Positions 16,787-24,489 of a DNA stretch of 64,000 bases are shown piece after piece; position 1 is the first letter of the stretch; each line of letters starts with the position of its first letter. Source of the DNA: CAMLIZ01 sp036231905. Lineage in GTDB: Bacteria; Pseudomonadota; Gammaproteobacteria; Burkholderiales; Burkholderiaceae_C. The notes beneath the pieces were generated by a model, which was not told the DNA's origin, searched no databases, and worked only from the letters and a program-made list of their open reading frames with translations. A program made the translations under genes and the position numbers. Location: contig NZ_JAZARE010000001.1 in the NCBI RefSeq assembly GCF_036231905.1, positions 434,001 through 498,000 of the forward strand. The letters are read 5' to 3'.

Positions 16787-17443
16787 TTGAACCGCAAGCG
16801 GACACATCACGTGCGCATTCAGCCTCTATTGCTCGTGTGCTCAGCATTGACACTGCTGCATGGGGCAGCCGGGGCGCAACACAAAGGTGGTGGTCGGGCT
16901 CTCGAACCGGCCGTCGATCATGAAGGCACAGCGTCCGCATGGAACACTGCGGCCCTTGAAGGGATGAAGCCATCTCGGCTTCCCTTCAGTGTGTATGAGT
17001 ACATCACCCGTTGTGGCGCGAGCCTTCCCACTGTCAAAGGCGTCCCGCAAGCCACCACAAGGTGCGCACCGACCTACTTTCCTTACGTGGCATCAAGGCA
17101 AAGCCGGGGGACCATTGGCAAGCTGGTCGGAGCGCACGCCTATCAAAAAGGCGGCGCACGAAACGACTCGGAAGACGACAACAACCCGGTCGCCAACAAC
17201 CTTCATCCGGTGTTCCTTGTTTTCCCCCCGCTCGGTGACGTCGTGCTCGTGCGTGTGGATGATGTGGAGCGCGCGGAGGATCGAGACGTGATCAAGGGGG
17301 CCTACCTCTCCATCAAGGATGGAAAGGTGGTCGATCAGCTCAACTCGAACTGCAACTTTGACGCCGAGTACGTCTGCACCACGGCGGACACGCAGCGGAA
17401 GGTCAGGTTGACGCAGACCGGGAAGTTCGTGCGCCTGGAGTAG
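16787..17443 (+). CDS. Exported protein of unknown function, last gene of the effector module
   Basis: A 218-aa protein that I do not recognise. TTG at 16787 starts 3 nt after the previous stop. The N-terminus has a basic stretch (NRKRTHHVR), a hydrophobic core (PLLLVCSALTLLHGAAGA) and a likely signal-peptidase site near residue 29. The mature part has paired cysteines (C78 region YITRCGASLP and CAPTYFPY; CNFDAEYVC near the end), consistent with disulfides in the periplasm, and an acidic NDSEDDNNPVANN loop. Its stop codon touches the stop of the convergent bioF gene, so the accessory module ends exactly here. Confidence 0.55.
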   Translation: MNRKRTHHVRIQPLLLVCSALTLLHGAAGAQHKGGGRALEPAVDHEGTASAWNTAALEGMKPSRLPFSVYEYITRCGASLPTVKGVPQATTRCAPTYFPYVASRQSRGTIGKLVGAHAYQKGGARNDSEDDNNPVANNLHPVFLVFPPLGDVVLVRVDDVERAEDRDVIKGAYLSIKDGKVVDQLNSNCNFDAEYVCTTADTQRKVRLTQTGKFVRLE

Positions 17444-18631
17444 TCATCCACCGATCGCGCAGGCAACGTCCTGCAGCGCAGTGCACAAGGCCTTCACATC
17501 CTCCATCCGCTGCTCCGCCGACAAGGTAATGCGCAAGCGCGCCGTTCCCACCGGCACCGTCGGTGGCCGGATCGCCGGCACCCAGATGCCGCGCGCTTCC
17601 AGCGCCTGCATCACCGCCAGTGCCGTGCCGTTGTCACCCAGCAGCAGCGGCTGGATGGCGGTGATGGACGCGGGCGCCTGCCAAGGCAAGCCGGCCAAGC
17701 CGTCACGCAACGCATCGTGCAAGGCCCCCAGCCGCTCGCGCCGCCAGCCCTCGGCCTCGATCACCTTCAGGCTCGCCCGCAAGGCCTCCACGATGGGCGC
17801 CGGCGCCGCGGTGGCGAACATGTAGGTGCGGGCGCGCTGCAGCAGCCACTGCATCACCGGCGCACTGCCGGCCACGAAGGCGCCTGACACGCCGGCGGCC
17901 TTGCCCAGCGTGGCCATGTAGATCAGGCGCGACATGTGCCGGGACGGCACCAGGCCCCAGTGCGACAGGCTGCCGCGTCCGCCCTCGCCGAGCACGCCGA
18001 AGCCGTGGGCGTCGTCCACCATCAGCCAGGCGTCGTGGCGTTCGCACAGCGCCAGCAGTTCGGGGATGGGCGCCAGGTCGCCGTCCATGCTGAACACCGC
18101 GTCGGCCAGCACCAGCTTGCGCCGTGCGCCGGCGTGCGCGCTCAGTGCGCGGTCCAGCGCCGTCAGGTCGTTGTGGGGATAGACATGGATGTCCGCGCGC
18201 GACAGCCGTGAGCCGTCGATCAGGCAGGCATGGTTCAGCGCGTCGGAAAAGATGGCGTCACCGCGCTCCACCAGCGCGGCCACGCAGCCGGTGTTGGCGG
18301 CGTAGCCGGCATAGAAGTAGAGCGCCTTCGGCAGGCCGACGAACTGGGCCAGCTCATGCTCCAGCGCTTCGTGGGCCGGACTGTGGCCACACACCAGCGG
18401 GGACGCGGTCGCGCCCACGCCGTAGCGCTCGATAGCGTTGCGCATCGCTTCGGCCAGCGCCGGGTGCTGCGACAAGCCCAGGTAGTCGTTGCTGCAGAAC
18501 GCCAGGCGCGGCTGGCCATCGACGCGCAGGCGGCCTTCGCCGGCCGGTTCCGCCACGCGGCGGCGGCGCAGCAGCTGTTGCACCTCCAATTGGCCGAGCG
18601 CAGGTGTGAAGACGTCGTTGAGGTCAGGCAT
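17444..18631 (-). CDS. bioF: 8-amino-7-oxononanoate synthase BioF
   Basis: PLP enzyme that condenses pimeloyl-CoA or pimeloyl-ACP with L-alanine in the first committed step of biotin ring assembly. 395 aa, the usual size. The PLP-binding lysine is K244 in TLGKAAGVSG, and the aspartate that pairs with the pyridine nitrogen lies in MVDDAHGFGVLGEGGRG (about 204-220). The glycine-rich SNDYLGLS near residue 47 is typical. It is the last gene of queE-queD-bioA-bioD-bioF; its ATG overlaps the bioD end by 8 nt. No bioB, bioC or bioH is present in the window. Confidence 0.96.
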   Translation of the reverse strand: MPDLNDVFTPALGQLEVQQLLRRRRVAEPAGEGRLRVDGQPRLAFCSNDYLGLSQHPALAEAMRNAIERYGVGATASPLVCGHSPAHEALEHELAQFVGLPKALYFYAGYAANTGCVAALVERGDAIFSDALNHACLIDGSRLSRADIHVYPHNDLTALDRALSAHAGARRKLVLADAVFSMDGDLAPIPELLALCERHDAWLMVDDAHGFGVLGEGGRGSLSHWGLVPSRHMSRLIYMATLGKAAGVSGAFVAGSAPVMQWLLQRARTYMFATAAPAPIVEALRASLKVIEAEGWRRERLGALHDALRDGLAGLPWQAPASITAIQPLLLGDNGTALAVMQALEARGIWVPAIRPPTVPVGTARLRITLSAEQRMEDVKALCTALQDVACAIGG

Positions 18632-19298
18632 CGGCGGGCAGCTCCAGGCTCAGGGTGTGTGGCGCCGCGTCGGGCTGCCAAGGCCAGCGGGCCAGCAGCG
18701 GCGCGGCGATGCGCCGTTGCAGGAACTCCAGGTTGGCTTCGGGTTCCAGCAGGTCGGGGTCGACCTGGTTCGCCACCCAGCCGGCCAGCCGCAGGCCACG
18801 CGCGGCAATCGCTTCCTGCGTGAGCAAGGCGTGGTTCAGGCAACCGAGCCGCAAGCCCACCACCAGGATGACCGGCTGGGCCAGGGCCACCGCCAGGTCG
18901 GCACCGGTGAGCGTGTCGGTCAAGGGCACGCAAAAGCCGCCAGCGCCCTCCACCACCACCGCATCGGCGTGCTCCTGCAGTTGCAGGAAGCGCTCGCACA
19001 GGAGGTCCACGCTGAGGGTGACCCCTTCGCGCTGCGCCGCGATGTGGGGCGACACCGGTTGGCGCAGCAGGTAGGGGTTGTCCAGCTCGGGCGGCACCGC
19101 CACGTCGCTGGCCGCGCGCAGCCCGATCACGTCGTCGTTGTGCCACTGGCCGCTGGAGCCTTGCTCCGCACCGGCTGCCACGGGTTTCATGCCCACCGCC
19201 ATGTGGCCCATGCGCCGCAAGGTGTGCAGCAGCGCCACGCTGACGCGCGACTTGCCGATCCCGGTGTCGGTGCCGGTGACAAACCAGGCGCGCTTCAT
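18624..19298 (-). CDS. bioD: Dethiobiotin synthetase BioD
   Basis: ATP-dependent carboxylase that closes the ureido ring of biotin, turning 7,8-diaminopelargonate into dethiobiotin. 224 aa. The P-loop GTDTGIGKS is at residues 9-17 (consensus GTDTGVGKT), and the EGAGGFCVPL segment near 115 matches the substrate-binding EGAGG motif. Cytoplasmic. Its ATG overlaps the bioA stop by 4 nt and its end overlaps bioF by 8 nt, so the three biotin genes are translationally coupled. Confidence 0.96.
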   Translation of the reverse strand: MKRAWFVTGTDTGIGKSRVSVALLHTLRRMGHMAVGMKPVAAGAEQGSSGQWHNDDVIGLRAASDVAVPPELDNPYLLRQPVSPHIAAQREGVTLSVDLLCERFLQLQEHADAVVVEGAGGFCVPLTDTLTGADLAVALAQPVILVVGLRLGCLNHALLTQEAIAARGLRLAGWVANQVDPDLLEPEANLEFLQRRIAAPLLARWPWQPDAAPHTLSLELPADA

Positions 19299-20620
19299 GC
19301 GGGCAACACCGCTTGCAGGGCGCGCAATGCACCATCGGCCAACTGCTGCATCGCGGGCTCGTCCATCACGTAGGGCGGCATGAAGTACAGCGTGTTGCCG
19401 ATAGGGCGCAGCAGCAGGCCCCGTTCCAGCGCGGCCTGGTGGTAGCGCGCGGAGAACGACGGATCGTCGGTCTGGATGTCATAGGCCCAGAGCATGCCGA
19501 GCTGGCGCGCATGCCGCACGCTGGGGTGGCCGGCGAGCGGCGCAACCAGGTCATTCAGGCGCTGCGCAGTGGCCTGGTTGCGCTCGAACACCGGCTCCTG
19601 CTCGAACACATCCAGCACCGCCAGCGCCGCCCGGCACGCCAGCGGGTTGCCCGTGTAGGAGTGCGAATGCAGGAAGCCGCGCGCGGTGCGGTCGTCGTAG
19701 AAGCTGTCGTACACGGCGTCGGTGGTCAGCACGGCAGACAGCGGGAGGCTGCCGCCGGTCAGCCCCTTGGACAGGCAGATGAAGTCGGGCCGGATGCCGG
19801 CCTGCTGGTGCGCGAACAGGCTGCCGGTGCGGCCGAAGCCCACCGCGATCTCGTCGCAGATGAGGTGCACTTGGTAGCGGGTGCACAGCGCGCGCGCCAT
19901 GCGCAGGTATTCGGGGTGGTGCATCGCGAAGCCGGCGGCGCACTGCACCAGCGGCTCCACGATGAGGGCGGCGGTGCGATGGTGGTGCTGTTCGAGGTAC
20001 AGCTCCAGCGCCACGGCCGCACGGCGCGCCACCGCGGCACCGTCTTCGCCCGCGTGGGCACCGCGTGCATCGGGCGCCGGCAAGGCAGCGCTCAAGCGCA
20101 GCAGCGGCGCGTACGCCTCGCGAAAGATCGGGATGTCGGTCACCGAGAGCGCGCCCACGGTCTCTCCGTGGTAGCCCCCGGCCAGCCCGACGAATTCGCA
20201 CTTCTGCGGCTGCCCGAGGTTGCGCCAGCCGTGGGCGCTCATCTTCAACGCAATCTCGGTGGCGCTGGCGCCGTCGCTGCCGTAGAACGCATGCCCCAGG
20301 CCCGTCAACGCCTCCAGGCGTTCGGACAGCTCGATCACCGGCTCATGCGTCAGGCCGGCGAGCATCACATGGTCGAGCCGGTCGATCTGGTCCTTCAGAG
20401 CCGCACCGATGCCCGCATGGCCGTGGCCAAAGAGGTTGACCCACCAGGAGCTCACGCCGTCGAGGTAGCGCCGGCCTTCGGCGTCGATCAGCCACACGCC
20501 ATCGGCGCGCACGATGGGCAGCAGCGGTTCGCGCTCGTGGCGCTTCATCTGCGTGCACGGGTGCCACACGGCACGGCGGCTGCGCTCGCTGAGCGCGGCG
20601 TTCGACGTCGCGCTGCTCAT
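19295..20620 (-). CDS. bioA: Adenosylmethionine-8-amino-7-oxononanoate aminotransferase BioA
   Basis: Class-III PLP aminotransferase that uses S-adenosylmethionine as amino donor to make 7,8-diaminopelargonate. I chose the ATG at 20620 (441 aa), which overlaps the queD stop by 4 nt; the frame is open to 20722 but those residues are a shadow of queD. PLP lysine K285 in LSKGLTGGSLPL, aspartate D256 in ICDEIAVGFGRTG, and GSDGASATEIALKM near 114-127. The SSWWVN stretch near residue 57 is typical of BioA. Second step of the biotin branch encoded here. Confidence 0.96.
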   Translation of the reverse strand: MSSATSNAALSERSRRAVWHPCTQMKRHEREPLLPIVRADGVWLIDAEGRRYLDGVSSWWVNLFGHGHAGIGAALKDQIDRLDHVMLAGLTHEPVIELSERLEALTGLGHAFYGSDGASATEIALKMSAHGWRNLGQPQKCEFVGLAGGYHGETVGALSVTDIPIFREAYAPLLRLSAALPAPDARGAHAGEDGAAVARRAAVALELYLEQHHHRTAALIVEPLVQCAAGFAMHHPEYLRMARALCTRYQVHLICDEIAVGFGRTGSLFAHQQAGIRPDFICLSKGLTGGSLPLSAVLTTDAVYDSFYDDRTARGFLHSHSYTGNPLACRAALAVLDVFEQEPVFERNQATAQRLNDLVAPLAGHPSVRHARQLGMLWAYDIQTDDPSFSARYHQAALERGLLLRPIGNTLYFMPPYVMDEPAMQQLADGALRALQAVLPA

Positions 20621-20976
20621 TGCGGACGGTAGGTGCAACGGTCGCCGCTGGCACTGCGGTAGACGCTGACGGCGCTCACCCCCGGCACCTGTGCGGACAC
20701 CTGACGATGGATGTACAGGCACAGGTTTTCCAGCGTGGCGGGGCCGAGGCCGGCCACGTCGTCGAGGAAATGATGGTCCAGGGCGTCGCGCACGGCGGCA
20801 ATGGCGCCGCGCAGTACGGCCAGGTCCACCACCATGCCGTTGCGGTCGGGCACACCACTCACCTGCACCTCGGCGCCGTAGGTATGGCCGTGGATGCGGC
20901 GGCTGGATTCAGTTTCCAGCCGCCGCTCCAGGGTGTGGGCGGCCTCGAAGTAGAAGGTCTGGCTCAGTTCGAACAT
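20617..20976 (-). CDS. queD: 6-carboxytetrahydropterin synthase-like QueD lacking the usual active-site cysteine
   Basis: A 119-aa PTPS-fold protein beginning MFELSQTFYFEAAHTL. The frame is open up to 21243, but family length and the queE end fix the start at 20976. Zinc ligands H14, H29 and H31 (IHGH) are present, as are DHHFLDD near residue 74 and PTLENL near 87. The cysteine that QueD of E. coli carries four residues before HGH is replaced by S25 (sequence SSRRIHGH). It lies between queE and bioA and should make 6-carboxytetrahydropterin from dihydroneopterin triphosphate on the queuosine path, but this needs a different catalytic residue or another reaction. Related sequences without the Cys occur in Burkholderiales as far as I recall. 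Confidence 0.85.
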   Translation of the reverse strand: MFELSQTFYFEAAHTLERRLETESSRRIHGHTYGAEVQVSGVPDRNGMVVDLAVLRGAIAAVRDALDHHFLDDVAGLGPATLENLCLYIHRQVSAQVPGVSAVSVYRSASGDRCTYRPQ

Positions 20977-20999
20977 CGGAGCGGGGGAAGTGGAAGCGC

Positions 21000-21635
21000 T
21001 CAGCGGATGCCGAGCAGCTTGTGGGTCTGCAGGCTCAAGCTCCAGCCGGGGTGGTCCAGGCACCATTGCACCGCCCAGGCGGTGTTGGCCTGCACCTGCG
21101 GGCCGTCCATCGGCTGCACCCGGCGGCTGCGGAAGGCCAGCGACTCCAGCTCGGCCAGGTCCAGCCCCGGCTGCGGCACCACCACCTTCAGTTCGTCGCC
21201 CTGCCGCTGCACCAGCGGTGCGCCCGCCTTGGGGCTGATGCACAGCCAGTCGATGCCGTCCGGCGCCGCCACGGTGCCGTTGCTTTCCACCGCGATCTCG
21301 AAGCGCTGCGCATGCAGCGCGGCAATCAGCGGCGGGTCCAGCTGCAGCAGCGGCTCACCGCCGGTGCACACGACGAAGCGCTGGCCGGTGCCGCCGGCCG
21401 GCCAGTGGGCGGCCACGTGGGCAGCCAGTGCCTCGGGCGAATCGAACTTGCCCCCACCGGTGCCGTCCGTGCCCGCGAAATCGGTGTCGCAGAAGCGGCA
21501 GACCGCGCTCGCGCGATCGGCCTCCCGCCCGGTCCAGAGGTTGCACCCGGCAAACCGGCAGAACACCGCCGGGCGCCCGGCCTGCTGGCCCTCGCCCTGC
21601 AAGGTGTAGAACACTTCCTTGACGCTGTAAGTCAC
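21000..21635 (-). CDS. queE: 7-carboxy-7-deazaguanine synthase QueE
   Basis: Radical-SAM enzyme that converts 6-carboxytetrahydropterin to 7-carboxy-7-deazaguanine, the shared precursor of queuosine in tRNA. 211 aa. It has the QueE-specific cluster motif C31-x14-C46-x2-C49 rather than the common CxxxCxxC, plus YTLQGEGQQAGRPAVF at residues 10-25 and VVCTGGEPLLQLD near 88. GTG start at 21635. It sits 23 nt upstream of queD. queC and queF are not in the window. Confidence 0.95.
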   Translation of the reverse strand: MTYSVKEVFYTLQGEGQQAGRPAVFCRFAGCNLWTGREADRASAVCRFCDTDFAGTDGTGGGKFDSPEALAAHVAAHWPAGGTGQRFVVCTGGEPLLQLDPPLIAALHAQRFEIAVESNGTVAAPDGIDWLCISPKAGAPLVQRQGDELKVVVPQPGLDLAELESLAFRSRRVQPMDGPQVQANTAWAVQWCLDHPGWSLSLQTHKLLGIR

Positions 21636-21653
21636 TCGGTCTCTCGTTGAGGG

Positions 21654-21935
21654 CTAGCGACGCCCGGGGGCCCAGCCGGCGACCAGCAGCGCCAGCGCGC
21701 AGGCCAGCACCATGGCGCCGTAGGTGGCCATCTTGCCGTCGCGGCCAAACACCACCAGGCCGGCGAGCAACACCGCCACACCGGCCGCGCTGGCCCAGCC
21801 GGCCAGTTTCAGCAGAGGCACGCCCCGCAGCTGCGCGCGCCACAGCAGCTTGCTCAGCAGCGCGGCGACCACGCCGACGCCTAGCGCCGGCATCACGAAG
21901 TTCGCCAGATGAACCAGCGCATCCCAGGGGCCCAC
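21654..21935 (-). CDS. Small three-pass membrane protein, unknown function
   Basis: About 93 aa with three hydrophobic segments (LANFVMPALGVGVVAALLSKLLW; LLKLAGWASAAGVAVLLAGLVVF; GAMVLACALALLVAGW). I prefer the GTG at 21935, which has GGGAG 8 nt upstream on the minus strand; a TTG at 21953 would add six residues. It precedes queE by 18 nt and is probably the first gene of the que-bio operon, divergent from hemA. Function unknown; I know of no link to queuosine or biotin. Confidence 0.55.
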   Translation of the reverse strand: MGPWDALVHLANFVMPALGVGVVAALLSKLLWRAQLRGVPLLKLAGWASAAGVAVLLAGLVVFGRDGKMATYGAMVLACALALLVAGWAPGRR

Positions 21936-22022
21936 CGCAGCGCTCCCACGCAAAATTGACGGAAATCAACCACGCGCGCTGCCGCTATCGCCGCGATAAG
22001 TGCTTGATCGAACGGCAAATTT

Positions 22023-22028
22023 TATAAT
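22023..22028 (+). promoter_or_regulatory. Perfect -10 box just before the hemA start
   Basis: TATAAT stands 7 nt before the ATG at 22036 in an otherwise GC-rich intergenic region shared with the divergent que-bio operon. The best -35 candidates (TTGATC at 22004-22009 with 13-nt spacing, or TGCTTG at 22001-22006 with 16-nt spacing) are poor. A start site about 7 nt downstream would fall on or next to the hemA ATG. Confidence 0.45.
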
Positions 22029-22035
22029 GCGCCGC

Positions 22036-23337
22036 ATGAGTGTCCTTGCCCTGGGCCTGAACCACACCACCGCGCCGCTGGACCTGCGCGGCCGGTTTGC
22101 GTTCTCGCTCGAGCAGATTCCGCAGGCGCTCCATGGCTTGCGCGGCAGACTGCAGCGTGCTGGCGCGCCCGAAGCCGCGCTGCTGTCCACCTGCAACCGC
22201 ACCGAGCTGTACGTGGCCGACCAGCCCGGCGACGGCCGCGCCCTGCTGCAGCCCGCCATCGAATGGCTGGCGGCCCACGGCGGCGTGGCCCCCGGCCAGC
22301 TGATGGACCACACCTACGTGCTGGAAGACCGCGGCGCCGCCCGCCATGCCTTCCGCGTGGCCTCCGGGCTGGATTCCATGGTGCTGGGCGAGCCCCAGAT
22401 CCTCGGCCAGATGAAGCAGGCGGTGCGCGAGGCGGATGCCGCCGGCACCCTGGGCAGCACCTTGCACCAGCTGTTCCAACGCTCCTTCTCGGTGGCCAAG
22501 GAGGTGCGCAGCTCCACCGAGATCGGCTCGCATTCCATCAGCATGGCGGCCGCCTCCGTGCGGCTGGCGGCCCAGCTGTTCGAGGACCTGGCCGACATCA
22601 ACGTGCTGTTCGTGGGCGCCGGCGAGATGATCGAGCTGGTCGCCACCCACTTTGCAGCGCGCACGCCCAAGACGATGGCAGTGGCCAACCGCACGCTGGA
22701 GCGCGGCGAGAAGCTCGCCAGCCGCTTCGGCGCCCAGGCCATCCGCCTGGCGGACCTGCCGCAGCGCCTGCAGGAATTCGACGCGGTGGTGTCCTGCACC
22801 GCCAGCTCGCTGCCCATCATCGGGCTGGGCGCGGTGGAGCGGGCGCTCAAGGCGCGCAAGCACCGCCCGATGTTCATGGTGGACCTGGCCGTGCCGCGCG
22901 ACATCGAGCCTGAAGTGGCCCGCCTGTCGGACGTGTACCTCTACACCGTGGACGATCTGTCGCAGCTGGTGCAGTCGGCCGGCGAAAAGCGCCAGGCGGC
23001 CGTGCAGCAGGCCGAAGCCATCATCGAGAGTGGCGTGCAGAGCTTCGCCCACTGGCTGGACCAGCGCGCCACGGTGCCGCTGATCCAGGCGCTGCGCGCG
23101 CAGGCCGACGACTGGCGCGCGGTGGAGATCGCCCGCGCCCGCAAGCTGCTGGCCAAGGGTGAGGACGTGGACGCCGTGCTCGACGCCCTGTCGCGCGGGC
23201 TCACCCAGAAGATGCTGCACGGCGCGCTGGCCGAGCTGCACGCCAGCGACGCCAGCCAGCGCGAGCAGGTGGCACAAACCGTGTCGCGCCTGTTCCTGCG
23301 CACCACGCCGCGCGACCCCGGCCGCGACGAGCGTTAG
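22036..23337 (+). CDS. hemA: Glutamyl-tRNA reductase HemA
   Basis: NADPH-dependent reductase that makes glutamate-1-semialdehyde from Glu-tRNA, the first step of C5 tetrapyrrole (heme) synthesis. Start at ATG 22036 (MSVLALGLNHTTAP, 433 aa); in-frame ATGs at 22000 and 22027 would add residues not seen in homologues. The thioester-forming Cys is C53 in LLSTCNRTELY. ASGLDSMVLGEPQILGQ follows near 111-127; the NADP-binding NVLFVGAGEM is near residue 188; a C-terminal dimerisation helix bundle ends the protein. Followed after 69 bp by prfA and then prmC, the classical hemA-prfA-prmC order. Confidence 0.96.
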   Translation: MSVLALGLNHTTAPLDLRGRFAFSLEQIPQALHGLRGRLQRAGAPEAALLSTCNRTELYVADQPGDGRALLQPAIEWLAAHGGVAPGQLMDHTYVLEDRGAARHAFRVASGLDSMVLGEPQILGQMKQAVREADAAGTLGSTLHQLFQRSFSVAKEVRSSTEIGSHSISMAAASVRLAAQLFEDLADINVLFVGAGEMIELVATHFAARTPKTMAVANRTLERGEKLASRFGAQAIRLADLPQRLQEFDAVVSCTASSLPIIGLGAVERALKARKHRPMFMVDLAVPRDIEPEVARLSDVYLYTVDDLSQLVQSAGEKRQAAVQQAEAIIESGVQSFAHWLDQRATVPLIQALRAQADDWRAVEIARARKLLAKGEDVDAVLDALSRGLTQKMLHGALAELHASDASQREQVAQTVSRLFLRTTPRDPGRDER

Positions 23338-23406
23338 CGCCGCGTCGCCCGCCTTCCGCGCCTGCCTGGCGCGGCGTCGTCGTCGCTGCTGCTGCCCATC
23401 CGCCCC

Positions 23407-24489
23407 ATGAAAGATTCGCTCCGCCAACAATTCGAACGCCTCGGCATGCGCCTGGCCGAGCTGGACGCCAGCCTGGCCGACCCGCGGGTGGCCAGCGACA
23501 TGAAGCGCTACCGCACGCTGTCGCGCGAACAGGCCGAGGTCAACGGCGTGGTGCAGCGTTTTCGCCAGTACCAGCAGCGGGAAAGCGACCTGGCCGCCGC
23601 GCGGGAGCTGCTCGACGACCCCGACATGGCCGAGATGGCGCGCGAGGAGATCACCGGCGCGCAAGCCGACCTGGAGCGGCTGCATGCCGAACTGCAGACC
23701 GCCCTGCTGCCGCGCGACCCGGACGACGACCGCAACGCCTTCCTCGAAATCCGGGCCGGCACCGGCGGCGACGAATCGGCGCTGTTCGCCGGCGACCTGG
23801 CGCGCATGTACCTGCGCTTCGTGGAGCGCCAAGGGTGGCGCGCCGAAGTGATGAGCGAAAGCGAGTCCGACCTGGGCGGCTACAAGGAGCTGGTGCTGCG
23901 CATCGAGGGGGATCGCGCCTACGAAAAGCTCAAGTTCGAGTCCGGCGGCCACCGGGTGCAGCGGGTGCCGGCCACGGAGTCGCAAGGCCGTATCCACACC
24001 AGCGCCTGCACCGTGGCGGTGATGCCGGAGCCCGACGAAGCCGCCGAGATCACGCTCAACCCGGCCGACCTGCGCATCGACACCTTCCGCGCCAGCGGTG
24101 CCGGCGGCCAGCACGTGAACAAGACCGACAGCGCCATCCGCATTACCCACCTGCCCACCGGCCTGGTGGCCGAGTGCCAGGACGACCGCTCGCAGCACCG
24201 CAACAAGGCCAAGGCGATGGCGGTGCTGGCCGCCCGCCTGCGCGACAAGGAACGCAGCGAGCGCGCCGCCAAGGAAGCCGCCACCCGCAAGAGCCTGATC
24301 GGCAGCGGCGACCGCTCCGACCGCATCCGCACCTACAACTTCCCGCAGGGCCGGCTCACCGATCACCGCATCAACCTCACGCTGTACCGCCTGGGCGCCA
24401 TCATGGACGGGGACCTGGACGAGGTGATCACGGCACTGCAGGCCGCGCAGGCGGCGGAGCAGCTGGCCGCGCTGGAAAGCGGCACGTGA
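23407..24489 (+). CDS. prfA: Peptide chain release factor 1
   Basis: RF1, 360 aa, the usual length. It ends translation at UAA and UAG. The codon-reading tripeptide P188-A189-T190 (RVPATES) marks it as RF1, not RF2 (SPF), and the peptidyl-tRNA hydrolysis motif GGQ is at 233-235 (AGGQHVNKTDSAIRI). Q235 is the residue methylated by PrmC, which is encoded next, overlapping by 4 nt (GTGA). Confidence 0.97.
   Translation: MKDSLRQQFERLGMRLAELDASLADPRVASDMKRYRTLSREQAEVNGVVQRFRQYQQRESDLAAARELLDDPDMAEMAREEITGAQADLERLHAELQTALLPRDPDDDRNAFLEIRAGTGGDESALFAGDLARMYLRFVERQGWRAEVMSESESDLGGYKELVLRIEGDRAYEKLKFESGGHRVQRVPATESQGRIHTSACTVAVMPEPDEAAEITLNPADLRIDTFRASGAGGQHVNKTDSAIRITHLPTGLVAECQDDRSQHRNKAKAMAVLAARLRDKERSERAAKEAATRKSLIGSGDRSDRIRTYNFPQGRLTDHRINLTLYRLGAIMDGDLDEVITALQAAQAAEQLAALESGT

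Noticed and set aside
21985..24366. A 793-codon minus-strand frame opposite hemA and prfA
   Set aside because: Complementary shadow of two certain genes, with repetitive Ala/Gly/His/Gln content and no ribosome site of note.
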